Source: Jacaranda mimosifolia (taxonomy: Eukaryota > Streptophyta > Magnoliopsida > Lamiales > Bignoniaceae). Taken from it: DNA of 64,000 nucleotides. A program made the translations under genes and the position numbers. Below are positions 11,840 to 23,790 of the stretch, piece by piece. Position 1 is the first letter of the stretch. Every line of letters starts with the position of its first letter. Location: the NCBI GenBank assembly GCA_018894105.1, contig CM032123.1, forward strand, positions 29,613,744-29,677,743, read 5' to 3'. A model generated the notes under the pieces. The model worked only from the letters and a program-made list of their open reading frames with translations, was not told where the DNA came from and made no database searches.

Positions 11840-14800
11840 CAGAGTAAATTGGAGCTTGTGAAGTCTAAGATGGGGTCAAAACATTTTGATGCATTGAAGA
11901 AGACCCCTTTCTATATATACATGGATATGCCTAAGTTAAATTCAAGCTTCATTCAGCTTGAAGCTATATTTAGGACGTTTGACCTAAAAAAGCTGTCATT
12001 TCTTTTTGCAGATGTGGTTGAGGTTCCTTTTTCTGTAGCTAAATTTTTTATGGTTTTAGGGTTGCCACATGTGTAGCAATCTATTGATATAACATTGAAG
12101 ATGAAGTCTTCAATATTTGACCACCTTTTTTCCAAAAAGCTGTAGAATATAACTAGATCTAAAATAGCAAAATAGTTTGAGGAGTATGTATATAAGGATA
12201 GTGATGAGGACTTGAATAATTTTTGTAGGTTGTACATACCTTTTGTTTTCAATTATTTTTTGTTTCCAATATCTAATTATTGGACTCCACGATTTCTCCT
12301 ACCATACTTGGACAATTTGTCTAAAGTTGGTTTGTATGCATGGGGTATAGCTGCGTACAATTTTCTTGTCTAAGATATGAGGAACCATCTAGGAGGAGGT
12401 GGAGAAAGAACCAAGAAGTACATTGACGGGTGCACAATCGATTTGATGGTAAGTGTTTGCTTCATTTTTCTAATAACATTGATTATATTTATATTTAATT
12501 GAGTATAATTTTTTGATTTATGAATGACAGGCATAGGTTTACGAACACATCCCATCACTGGGTTCACTAGAGAGTTTGTTTGAGTTTTCACGCTTTTACT
12601 TGTGGAAGGAAAGCAAACTTCCAAATAATGTGGAGGATGCAGAGAATAAATTGAAACAAGTTACAGCATATATGGTAATAATTGTAATAATTGTTATTAG
12701 TTTTTTGTATAATAATTTGAATTTGATAATTATTTTCATTGTAATAGGTTGTAGCCCTCAACCCTGCTCCAGAGGAGTTTGAATTTGCAGTTTTGATCAA
12801 GAAATCAGAGGCTGCCAGTACTGCTATTAGTGAAATCTATATTTGTGATCATACAATATATGAAGCAATTATTAAAGCGAAAGATGAAGAAATTAAAACA
12901 TTGAAAGAAAATATTACTTCATTCAATACGATAGCAATGAAGGAGCAGGGTGAGGACGAGCATCTAGCTGAGGAGGGAAAGCATGAACAGGAAGCTAGTG
13001 TGTATGTACACGAAGGGGGCATGATTTGGTAAATGATACAAAGAAAGAAGGGGATGAATCTGAAGGTACGATGGATGAAGAAGGTTGAACAAAACACCGT
13101 CATGATCTTTTAGATTCTCCCATCCCTTTGAAGATAGAACTTAATGTACCAATTCATGTGGCAGAGTTCGAGGAACCTGAGATTGAAGTGGCAAATGTCA
13201 TGTCCTTGATTGTGACAGATGTGCGTAATCAAGGTGATAGGAAATTAAAAAGGAAATCTCCAGATTTTGTCAGCCCCCCAAGCATCACACCAGTCAAACG
13301 TGCAAGACAAGTGACAAAGACCTACCGTCCTTGTGCTCGTGCACAAAAAAACCAAGAACAAGAAGAGAATAAGGTGTTTAAACTACTTAATGTTTTGATA
13401 TTTTGCTATTTGCATTTCATTTGTAAACTATATGTTTGTACTAAATGTAATGATATCTTATACTTGCTTGGTTGATATGTGTACTTAATTGATGATATCT
13501 TATACTTCATGTTGGAGATATTTGTACTTAATGTGCTATATTTTGTACTCGATGTTGGAGATATTTGTACTAGATGTGCTGATATTTTGTATTCTATGTT
13601 GTGATATCTGTACTTGATGTGATGATATCTTATACTCCATATTGGTGATATTTGTACTTAATGTGATGATATCTTATACTTCATGTTGATTATATTTGTA
13701 CTTAATGTACTGATATCTTATACTCTATGTTGGAGATATATGTACTTAATATACTGATCTTTTGTACTCCATGTTGGAGATATTTGTACTTGATGAACTG
13801 ATATTTTGTGCTCCATATTGGAGATATATGTACTTAATCTGCTAATATTTTGTACTCTATGTTGGTGATATTTGTACTTAATGTGATGATATCTTATACT
13901 TCATGTTGGTGATATTTGTACTTAACATGCTGATATTTTGTACTTCATGTTGGAGATATTTGTACTTAATGTGCTGATATTTTGTATTCTATGTTGGTGA
14001 TATTTGTACTTAATATGCTGATATTTTGTACTTCAATAGTTGATACTTTGCACATAATGTGTTGTGTTTTGTACCCCAGGAGACAGAAGATAGCGGCCCA
14101 ATCTAGGATGCAGATAAACCACCCAACTCAAAAATTGAATCTCCTGATCCCTATAAAGGAAGGGTTGATTATAGAGGTCGTGCTAGTATTCCAAAAGAAG
14201 AGCGAGAAGTCATCGACAACTTTCTCAAAAGAGATAATTTGAGGTAACAAAATTTGCTTATTATTTTTCTTTTCGATAAATTGGTGTCTGAACTAACAAT
14301 TAACAATTGTGTAGGGTGACTGTCTGGAAGGGAGAAAGACACTTTCTAGATGGAAGAAACTTTTGTGAGCTCTTATTTGGAGGAGAAATTACCTGTGACA
14401 TAGTGGATTGCTACATGTCGATATTATATAGCCTATCTTTCAGCAATGAGAGTCACAAGTGTGGTTTACGTCCACAATAACGCACGTATGTGGCGGTTTT
14501 CTAACTTAATTTAGTTCACACTTCCAATAAGTCTAATCATTTATTTTATATTTCATAGGATGATATATTAGAACGTCTCGAGGGACGCAACATCCAGGAT
14601 ATTACGGATGTAGAATTTGTGGAGTTCATAAATAAACTTAACTCCTTCACCTGTAAAGATTTGGAAGAGCTCACGTTGGATGTTGTAAACCAGTGTCATT
14701 TCATACTCCTACCGATTTGTCGGCACCATCACTGGTTCTTGGTTGTCCTTGACACCTCGACTCATTTTTTCTTGTACATGAATTCAATAATGGCCCCTCG

Positions 14801-15276
14801 ATACAAACCGATAGCTAGTGCCATTGTAAGTTTGCTTCCTTTCCCTAAGATTTCTTCATAAAGTAGGGAATCAACAACTGATCAATATTTGTATAGGTTG
14901 CATTCTATTCTCAGTACATGAAGCTTTCATTGGGGTGTTGTGTGGATGAAAACATGAGGATAAAAAGAAGCAGACAGCAACAGAGTTCAGTGGATTGTGG
15001 TGTCTATATGTGCCTTTGGGCAGAATATTTTGTTATAGACATCATCGGGTACTTGAGGACTGCTAAAACAATTGAAGCATACTTTGTACGTAAATACATA
15101 TGTAAATTGAAGCATACTTTGTTTATAATATTATTTTTTATGTGAGTGTAATTTTCTACCAAGTATTTGTAATATTTTGATTTCAGTATAGTATGATGGG
15201 AATGAAGTACAAACGTAGAACAACAAGGTATAAATGGTATTTTATTGAAGCACAATATAATTCATTTGAAATTTGA
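11840..15276 (+). pseudogene. MULE-borne ULP1-type (C48) cysteine protease gene, eight-exon relic
   Basis: Family role: ULP1 proteases process or remove SUMO; what MULE-borne copies do is unknown. Exons inferred from splice signals and open frame: about 11840-12448, 12531-12674, 12748-13373, 14080-14243, 14315-14485, 14559-14825, 14897-15085, 15187-15276. Exons 1-2 encode an N-terminal region resembling DUF1985 or the related plant-mobile-type domain (FSVAKFFMVLGLP, KVGLYAWGIAAYNFL). Exon 3 is acidic, then has a basic nuclear-signal-like stretch (KLKRKSP, VKRAR). Exons 6-7 hold the protease core: His at 14730-14732 (HWFLVVLD) and Cys at 14996-14998 (SSVDCGVYMC). The usual catalytic Asp is Asn (YMNS, 14781-14783). 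In-frame stops in exons 1-5 and a frameshift in exon 3 make it a pseudogene. Exon 8 is a unit of array 2. Confidence 0.8.
13480..14055 (-). repeat. Motif array 1, in an intron of the MULE ULP1 gene
   Basis: About 575 bases of degenerate repeats with a period of about 44 bases made of two 22-base halves, each with TTGTACTT or TATACTT. On the minus strand these read AAGTACAA and AAGTATA, the same core as arrays 2 and 3 in opposite orientation. The array fills most of the intron between exons ending at 13373 and starting at 14080. Confidence 0.88.
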
Positions 15277-17800
15277 TAGTGAAATTGAGTACAATATTAG
15301 AAAAATGAAGTACAAACCTGGAACTAACAAAGTATAAATAGTGTTGTGTTAAAGTATAATATAATTCATTTGAAATTTGACAGTAAAATTGAGTACAATA
15401 TCAGGAAAATGAAGTACAAACCTGGAACTAACAAAGTATAAATGGTGTTACGTTGAAGTATACTTCAATTAAAATGAAATTGAGAAGCGAATTTGAGTAT
15501 AATATGATGAAAATGAAGTACAAACATAGAACAAACAAAGTATAAATGGTGCTATGTTGAAGTACGCTTCAATTAAATTGAAAGTGAGCAGTGAATTTGA
15601 GTACAATATGATGGAAATGAAGTACGAACGTAGAACAAACAAAGTATAAATGGTGTTGTGTTGAAATACAATTCAATTCATTTGAAATTTGGCAGTGAAT
15701 TTGAGTACAATATGAGAGAAATGAAATACAAACCTAGAACTAACAAAGTATAAATAGTATTATGTTGAAGTACAATTCAATTCATTTGAAACTAGACATT
15801 GAATTTGAGTACATTATGAGGCAAATGAAGTACAAACGTAGAATAAACAAATTATAAATAGTGCTATGTTGAAGTACATTTCAATTCAGTTGAAACTGGG
15901 TAGTGAATTTCAGTACAATATGATGGGAAAATGTAGAACAAACAAAGTACAAATGGTGCTATGCAGAAGTACAATTCAATTCAATTGAAATTGGGCAGTA
16001 AATTTCAGTACAATATGATAGAAATGAAGTACAAACGTAGAACAAACAAAATATAAATAGTGTTATATTAGAGTACAATTTAATTTATTTGAAATTTGAA
16101 GTGAATTTGAGTACAATATCAAGGAAATGAAGTACGAACCCAAACTAACAAAGTATAAATGGTGTTACGTTGAAGTACATTTCAATTTAATTGAAATTTG
16201 GCACTGAATTTGAGTACAATATGAGGTAAATGAGGTACAAACCTAAAACTAACAAAGTATAAATGGTGTTATATTGAAGTACACATGGAAATGAAGTACA
16301 AATGTAGAACAAACAAAGTATGAAGGTGTTGTGTTGAAGTACACTACAATTAAATTTAAACTGGCAGCGAATTTGAGTACAATATAATGGAAATAAAGTA
16401 CAAACGTAAAACAAACAAAGTATAAATGGTGTTGTGTTGAAGTACAATTCAATTCATTTGAAATTTAACAGTGAATTTGAGTACAATATAAGGGGAAAAA
16501 AGTACAAACCTAGAGCTAACAAAGTATAAATAGTGTTACATTAAAGTATAATTCAATTTATTTGAAACTGGACATTGAATTTGAGTACAGTATGAGGCAA
16601 ATGAAGTACAAACATAGAATAAACAAATTATAAATAGTGCTATGTTGAAGTACATTTCAATTCAGTTGAAACTGGGTAGTGAATTTCAGTACAATATGAT
16701 GGGAAAATGTAGAACAAACAAAGTACAAATGGTGCTATGCAGAAGTACAATTCAATTCAATTGAAATTGGGCAGTAAATTTCAGTACAATATGATAGAAA
16801 TGAAGTACAAACGTAGAACAAACAAAATATAAATAGTGTTATATTGGAGTACAATTTAATTCATTTGAAATTTGGAAGTAAATTTGAGTACAATACAAGG
16901 GCAATGAAGTATAAACCCAGAACTAACAAAGTATAAATGGTGTTACGTTAACATACACTTCAATTTAATTGAAATTTGGCACTGAATTTGAGTACAATAT
17001 GAGAAAAATGAAGTACAAACCTAGAACTAACAAAGTATAAATGATATTACGTTGAAGTACACTTCCATTAAATGAAATTGAGAAGCGAATTTGAGTATAA
17101 TATGATGGAAATGAAGTACAAACCTAGAACTAACAAAGTATAAATGGTGTTACGGTGAAATACACTTCAACTTAATTGAAATTTGGCATTGAATTGAGTA
17201 CAATATGATGGAAATGACGTAGAACAAACAAAGTATAAATGGTATTGTGTTGAAGTACACTTCAATTAAATTGAAACTGGGCAGCGAATTTGAGTATAAT
17301 ATGATGGAAATGAAGTACAAATGTAGAACAAACAAAGTATAAATGGTGTTGTGTTGAAGTATAATTTAATTCATTTGAAATTTGGCAATGAATTTGAGTA
17401 CAATATCAGGAAAATAAAGTACAAACCTAGAACTAACAAAGTATAAATGGTGTTACGTTGAAGTACACTTCAATTTAATTAAAATTTGGCACTGAATTTG
17501 AGTACAATATAAGAGAAATGAAGTACAAACCTAGAATTAACAAAGCATAAATGGTGCTATGTTGAAGTACACTTTTGTTAAAATGAGACTGGCCAGCGAT
17601 TTTGAGTACAATATATTGAAAATGAAGTATAATTGTCAAGAAATCAAGTATAGATCTTCCAGATTGAGGTAAAAAATCACTGATATTTCAAGCAACATGC
17701 AAGAATGCTAATTTCACATTAAATCAAATACATAATTGCCTAAATGAAATATAATTGTCAAGAAATCAAGTATAAATATCTCAAATTAAGGTACAAAATT
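15187..17800 (+). repeat. Motif array 2, between the 3' ends of the two MULE genes
   Basis: About 2.6 kb of degenerate tandem repeats with a unit of about 104 bases, roughly two dozen by length. Each unit carries four AGTAYAA-type words (for example GAGTACAAT, GAAGTACAAAC, AAAGTATAAAT, GAAGTACA) spaced 20, 23, 22 and 39 bases. The first unit is the last exon of the ULP1 gene. A longer block is itself duplicated (about 15801-16100 and 16577-16876). The right edge decays into the transposase 3' end. Confidence 0.92.
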
Positions 17801-17827
17801 TAGCTAGTTTACTAATTCTTTGTAGGT

Positions 17828-20800
17828 TCAACGATTATGCCCTGGTCTACCACACCTTTTACACTTAATTACACATTTCTCAATTTGTGATGGAATCCTC
17901 TGTGTCCTTCTACACCCAGGCTGAGATCAGCAATTAGGTGCATTAATGACGCCATCCTCATCTAGAGGGAACAGATGCCTATCATACGTAGGAATAGGGT
18001 TTATCACTGCTTGGTATGCTTGTTGATACATCTCAACTTAGTAGTATTGATCAGTAAAGTCATACAGTGAAAGTGACTTTGAATCAATACAAACACAAGC
18101 ATGTTTGTATGGTATTTTATAAATCTGCTCTGCATGAACAAACCCTGCTATGTAAATCTACAGCATACGATTTATCTTACTCAATCACCTCAAATAAGTT
18201 ACGAGAATGCATATGGTTGATTGTCAACTTCTTCTCTTGCTTGGGACATAATTGACCAACCATCTTATGAGATTCTTCTCGTCGATCATGCATCATAACC
18301 ATTATTTGCATGCGTATGTGATCAACAATGGCTACAACTAGCATAAATTGGGTTGGTTTAACCCAATTATTCCAACATTCTGCTTGATTATTGTTTATTA
18401 GCCCCCATCGATCTCCACTAAATAAGGAATTTACCCAACATTGTGGGTCAGACTGCATAATAAAGTCTCTGGCAAGCGGCAATGACTCCAATATGCTGTC
18501 TATATGTCGTGTATACTCCTGCCTTATAGGCGCATATGCAGCTTTCATAAAAACATAACACCAATGTTTCTTGTTATATAGAGGGTACTTCCTTAATACT
18601 TGAATTTAAAATAATAGATCAGTAATGTTCTAAATGTTATGAATTAGAGTTTATTTCACATAATTGTTTCGCAAGCAAAGATAAAGTTCTTACTTGTTTC
18701 TTAAAGTTATCCACTAAGTGTCTCAAGCAATATACATGGTGGCTACCGAGAAATATCATGGGGAGCAACTTAAGAAGACCTGGATGTCGATCAAAGAAGA
18801 AAGTAAACCTTGATAAGTCATGCTGATATTGAGAATCTAAGACACTTCTTAGCTTAAAGCAGAACCACTCCAAATTAATATCATTTTCAGAGTCAATCAT
18901 TAACATCCTTACTGACAGCATTGAGTAAGCTTCCTTTGTATTTATTTTTAATATGGGTGCCGTCTAAGAATATCAACAGCCTGCATCCCCTGAGAAAACC
19001 AATAAGGCAGGTACTGAAACATATAAATAGCCAATGAAATTTTTGACTAATTGGGTTTATCTCACAGTCTGCAATACTTCCAGGGTTTGTCCTCTTCACA
19101 GCATCACAGTACTACCTCAACTTATCATAAGATCCCTTCTCAGCTCCATAGATATCATGCATAGCTAATTTCTTACCCATCCATGATTTATGGTACTTAA
19201 GTTCCATACTGTATTCTCTGTGGATATCTTTTAATATGGTAGAGGGCCGATAACATGGCTCTAATCTCAATTTATCCTTCACTATTTTAGCAACCCAAGC
19301 GGAATCGGTTTTAGGATGTCCACTTTGTCCAAAGATTAGCCTCACCACATGTGTGCTCTAGATTGTATTTTTGAATACCAAATAATTTATCAACCTCATG
19401 CCTTGATGCATAGATTCTCCATTTGCAATTTTCATCACTGCAAATGGCTATGACTTTTTTGTTGTCATTTTTCTTGTATTTAAATGACCGCAAAGTAGAC
19501 AACGCATAATTCTTAACCATAATTCTGAACTTCTAAGCATCCTTGAATGTCTGACCCTCTCCATATATGCAATTCCTCTATGCATCAATTGAGTTGCTAA
19601 TGAAAGCCAATTCATTATGCGATGCATTGGTCGAACCAATTTCTTCCTCGACTGCATCCCTTAAGGTTGACAAATGAAGTACAATTTTAGGTAAAATAAA
19701 GTACAATATGTAGAACAATTCAGCATGGTGGTATAATTTCAAATAAATGAAGGACAATTTCAGAACAATAGAAGTACAAAACGCTAGCAATTGCAGTACA
19801 ATTTTGGATAATCAATAAGCAAAGCACTTGAAGTATAGAACTTTAGGTAAAATGAAATATAAAAAATTAATAGAGCTTTATAAAACTTAAATAATGTAGT
19901 AAAATTTTACGTAAAAGGTTAAGTATAATTTTAGATAAAGTGAGGTACAATTTCAAAATACTTGAAGTATAAAATCTTAGCAATTACAGTACAATTTTGG
20001 GATAATCTATTGGTAGAACACTTGAAGCTTAAATTAATAGATTCAGATAACTGAAGTATTAGTTTAGATAAAATGAAGTACAATTTCAGAACACTTGAAG
20101 TATAAAATCTTAGCAATTGCAGTACAACTTTAGATAAAGTGAAGTACAATTTCAGAACTCCTAAACTATAAAACCTTAGCAATTGCAGTACAATTTTTGG
20201 ATAATCCATTAGTAGAACACTTGAAAATCTTAGCAATTACAGTACAATTTTAGATAAAGTGAAGTACAATTTCAAAACTCCTAAACTATAAAACCTTAGC
20301 AATTGCAGTACAATTTTTGGATAATTCATTAGTAGAACACTTGAAACTTAAATAATAGATTCAGATAACTGAAGTACAAGTTTAGATAAAATGAAGTGCA
20401 ATTTCAAAATACTTGAAGTATAAGTCCTTAGCAAATGCAGTACAATTTTGGATAATCCATTAGTAGAACACCTAAAGTATAAAACTTAAATAATAGATTC
20501 AGATAATTGAGTACAAGTTTACGTAAAATGAAGCACAATTTCGAAACACTTGAAGTATAAAACCTTAGCAATTGTAGTACAATTTTAGATAAAGTCAAGT
20601 ATAATTTTAGAACTCCTGAAGTTTAAAACATTAGCAATTGCAGTATAATTTTTGGATAATCCATTAGTAGAACACTTGAAACTTAAATAATAGATTCAGA
20701 TAACTGAAGTACAAATTTAGATAAAATGAAGTACAATTTTAGAATACTTGAAGTATAGAACTTCAATGAATAAAGTATAGGTTTAGGTAAAATGAAACAT

Positions 20801-21974
20801 AATTTCATAAACAAAAGTATAATTTTATATAAAAAGAAGTAAAATTTCAAAACACTTGAAGTATAAATCCTTAGCAATTGTAGTACGATTTTGGATAATC
20901 CATTAGTAGAACACTTGAAACTTAAATAATAGATTCAGATAACTTAAGTACAAGTTTAGATAAAATAAAGTATAATTTCAGAACGCTTGAAGTATAGAAC
21001 TTCAATAAATAGAGTACATGTTTAGATAAAATGAAGTATAATTTCAAAAAATAGAAGTACAATTTTATATAAAAAGAAGTACAATTTCGGAACACTTGAA
21101 GTATAAATTCTTAGCAATTGCAGTACGATTTTGGATAATCCATTAATAAAATGAAGTATAGTTTCAGAAAACAGAAGTACAATTTTAGATAAAGTGAAGT
21201 ATAATTACATAACTCCTGAAGTATAAAACCATAACAATTGCAGTAGATTTTTTATAATCCATTAATATAACACTTGAAGTATAAAACTTAAATAATAGAT
21301 TCAGATAGTTAAAGTACAAGTTTAGGTAAAATAAAGCATAATTTCAGAAAACCAAAAGTATAATTTTAGATAGAAGACATTTAGTTTGGAAACACTTCAA
21401 GTACAAACCGCTAGAAGTTGTAGTATAATTAATTTTGGATAATTCATTAGTAGAACACTTGAAGTGTAAAACTTACATAATAGAGTACAATTTTTGTGAG
21501 ATGAAGTACATTTTTATTTGTGGTGAAGTATAATGTAGAACGCTCCAAGTAGAAAAAGATTTTCAAATAAACAGAGTACAATTTCAGAACATTTCAAGTA
21601 CAAAACTTTACAAATACAGTTTAGATTCTGTAAAAATATTACCTTAAAACATCACTTCTCTTCTTTACACTACTGCTTGATTTATCATTTCAGTTTACCA
21701 AGATGTCAACAATGTTCATCTTCAATATCAAATACAATAAGACCATATTCATGACATCGTCGTCATCAGTCAAAGTCACATACAATCTTTGATGTGAAGC
21801 TATGTATTGCAAACTAAAGAGGTCAGCATTGATTTCACTCCATTTTCTTGCGAGATTAATGCACATGTCCATTAAAGGCATACCATCCTTAATTGACATT
21901 ATATGGAGCTCGTCTTTGTAGCGGCAACTCCCCAACACTTGATTGAACACTCCTGCTTCAGTATTTGTTTACAT
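17828..21974 (-). pseudogene. MULE (MURA-type) transposase gene with array-filled intron, broken
   Basis: The product would cut and join the element's ends. Reading the minus strand: an ATG at 21974 is followed at once by a stop; the first exon to about 21699 encodes the PB1-like N-terminal region typical of plant MULE transposases (YVTLTDDDDVMNMV). An intron of about 2 kb holds array 3. The rest (about 19675-17828) has the MULE zinc-binding N-part (CKWRIYAS, HTC), then the DDE core: Asp at 18964-18962 (FLDGTHIK), Asp at 18792-18790 (FFDRHPG), the CLRH motif, and Glu at 18380-18378 (QAECWNNW). A SWIM zinc finger (CSCR) has lost its second-half Cys, and a zinc knuckle (CKRCGRPGHNR) ends at a stop at 17830-17828. 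Several stops and frameshifts interrupt it. Confidence 0.87.
19675..21640 (+). repeat. Motif array 3, in the large intron of the MULE transposase gene
   Basis: About 2 kb of degenerate repeats. GAAGTACAATTT, GAAGTATAAA and GCAGTACAATTT words follow each other at 22-23 bases, with longer spacers such as GGATAATCCATTAGTAGAAC between groups. The core AGTAYAA is the one in arrays 1 and 2; the surrounding unit sequence is different. Motifs are on + and so antisense to the host gene. Confidence 0.9.
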
Positions 21975-22399
21975 TGTTGGAAAAATACAAGAAACTCAGA
22001 ACAATTGAGAAGAAACTGAAAGAAGAAGAAACCCAAAAATGATGAAAATAAAAAAAGAAGACAATGCAAATGTCGGGTTGGTGGTTATTGGCCCCGAAGA
22101 TTATTCTCGTTCCCACCGTGGAGCTTGTTGCGTTTTCTATTTCTGGTAATGAAAGTACATATGCTAGGGTTTTCTGTTTGCTTGTATGAATGATGAATAA
22201 GTGAAAAAAAATGAGTGAAAAACATTATACTTAAGGGCATTTTTATCAAATCAAGTGAGTAGGGAATAATCTCTAAAGTTTTAACAAAACTAGGGAGCTT
22301 ATTATAAAGAAAATCAATTGGGGACTGATCACAAAATTAGAAAGTGATTTTGGTACTTTTAAATAAGTGGCCCATGAATTAATGTGATGAGGTAATGTA

Positions 22400-23420
22400 G
22401 CATAAATAGAAAAATATTATTATAAAATTTCTGACTTTTTTTCTTTACTTTATAATCTGATACTAACGAATAACTCAAGGAAACTCAAATCATTACGGAA
22501 TATGAAAATAATATATTATCTAATATTTAGAATTATTTGAATTTAGAGATTGATTGATAGGTTAAGATACTCTCTCTCTCTATATATATATATATATTAT
22601 AAATAAAAATATTAATATAAAATGAAATAAAATATTATATTTTGTCTAATTGACTAACGTTTCCATATATAAATTGGGCATATGATCTAAAAAAATAAAA
22701 AAATTTAGTTTTAGATATTAAATGAATATATGATTTAATAGACAAAATTATTTGGGGAGTTTATTAATAGATCTTCTGATTTACTTATGCAATGTATTTT
22801 TTAATTATATTAAGTATATAATATGAAAAACAACATTATCTAATTCTTGTAAAATTACTAGAATTAAACTAGAGATTGATTAATGGGGCAAGGCACTATA
22901 ATATGAATAAAAAAATATATTAATACAAATTCTAATATATTTGAATTGAAATGAAACTTGAATTATTATGAAAAATATTATCTAATATTTAAAATTATTG
23001 GAATTTAGAGATTGATTAATAGAGTGAGATACTATAATATACATAGAAATAACAACTAATTAATGTTTCCATATATGAATTAGATATTTGATTTAATTAT
23101 CAAAATAAAATAATTCAACTATTCAATGAGACATAATTTTACTATTTTACAAATTTATTTGTAAAGTTTATTAAAAAATATTATGATTTACTTTCATATG
23201 CATTTTCAAATCACATTTAGTATAAAATATAAAAATAACATTATCTTATTCTTAAAATTGCTAGAATATAGATATCGGTTAATTGAGTAAGATATAATAA
23301 TCTAAATAGAACAATATTCATATAAAATTTCTAACGTAATTTATAATCAATATAAAACTCGAATATTATAGAATATAAAATATTTAGAATTATTAGAATT
23401 TAAAGAATGGTTATGATATT
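22400..23420. repeat. Degenerate tandem or clustered repeat
   Basis: A phrase like TTAGAGATTGATTAATAG recurs with changes at about 22535, 22870, 23010, 23265 and 23395, each time after a TTATCTAAT-like block and before a GAGATACTATAATAT-like block. The spacing is uneven. No coding potential. Confidence 0.55.
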
Positions 23421-23639
23421 ATATATTATAATATAAATGGAAAATGTGAGTAGAAAATATTGAGATGTTAAATAGAAAGGATAAACAAACTAAAAGAAAT
23501 AATTAATGTATTTGACTTGCAAATGATAATTGTTTTAATTTTTCTTTCACTTTTTTTATCAGAACGAAACTTCATTTATCGCAATATAAAGACATAATAT
23601 TAAATAAAATCAAGGAGTTAGGACCTTAAAAAATCTCTT

Positions 23640-23790
23640 ATGTGTACAAAAGCGTCATGTTATACTATGTGCAAAGCATGTTTAGCTAAGATATATAGAA
23701 ATACGCACTTTGAATTCTATTGATTCAATCCAGTAATCACTTAACAAGTCACCCCCCACCCCCCCCTCTTTTTTCTTTGACCACCACAAA
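23640..23790 (-). repeat. Copy of the selenium-binding protein upstream region
   Basis: This segment matches 30185-30325 in order and orientation, with shared blocks ATGTTATAC, CATG, TACG, ATT(A/G)ATTC, CAGTAATCAC, TAACAAGTCA and TTGACCACCAC. It lies some 2.6 kb beyond the 3' end of the gene, so it may be what remains of a tandem gene copy. Confidence 0.6.

Larger units (their letters stand above)
11840..21974. mobile_element. Mutator-like element (MULE) with ULP1 gene, transposase gene and motif arrays
   Basis: A ULP1-type protease gene on + (11840-15276) and a MURA-type transposase gene on - (21974-17828) converge, as parts of one element of the ULP-carrying MULE class (Kaonashi/CUMULE type). 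Three repeat arrays sharing the core AGTAYAA occupy an intron of the first gene, the space between the two 3' ends and an intron of the second gene. Both genes carry stop codons, so this copy is probably not autonomous. I could not find terminal inverted repeats or the expected 9-base target duplication; the given limits are those of the recognisable genes, and the real ends lie outside them. Confidence 0.82.

Noticed and set aside
16187..17335. Cys- and Tyr-rich minus-strand frames across motif array 2
   Set aside because: They only translate the 104-base repeat on the opposite strand; differing frames and frequent stops show no coding constraint.
15187..17800. CRISPR-like array
   Set aside because: Units are diverged tandem repeats with no identical repeats separated by unique spacers, and the genome is a plant nucleus.
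19931..20877. Minus-strand frames across motif array 3 (64-101 residues)
   Set aside because: Low-complexity translations of the repeat inside the transposase intron.
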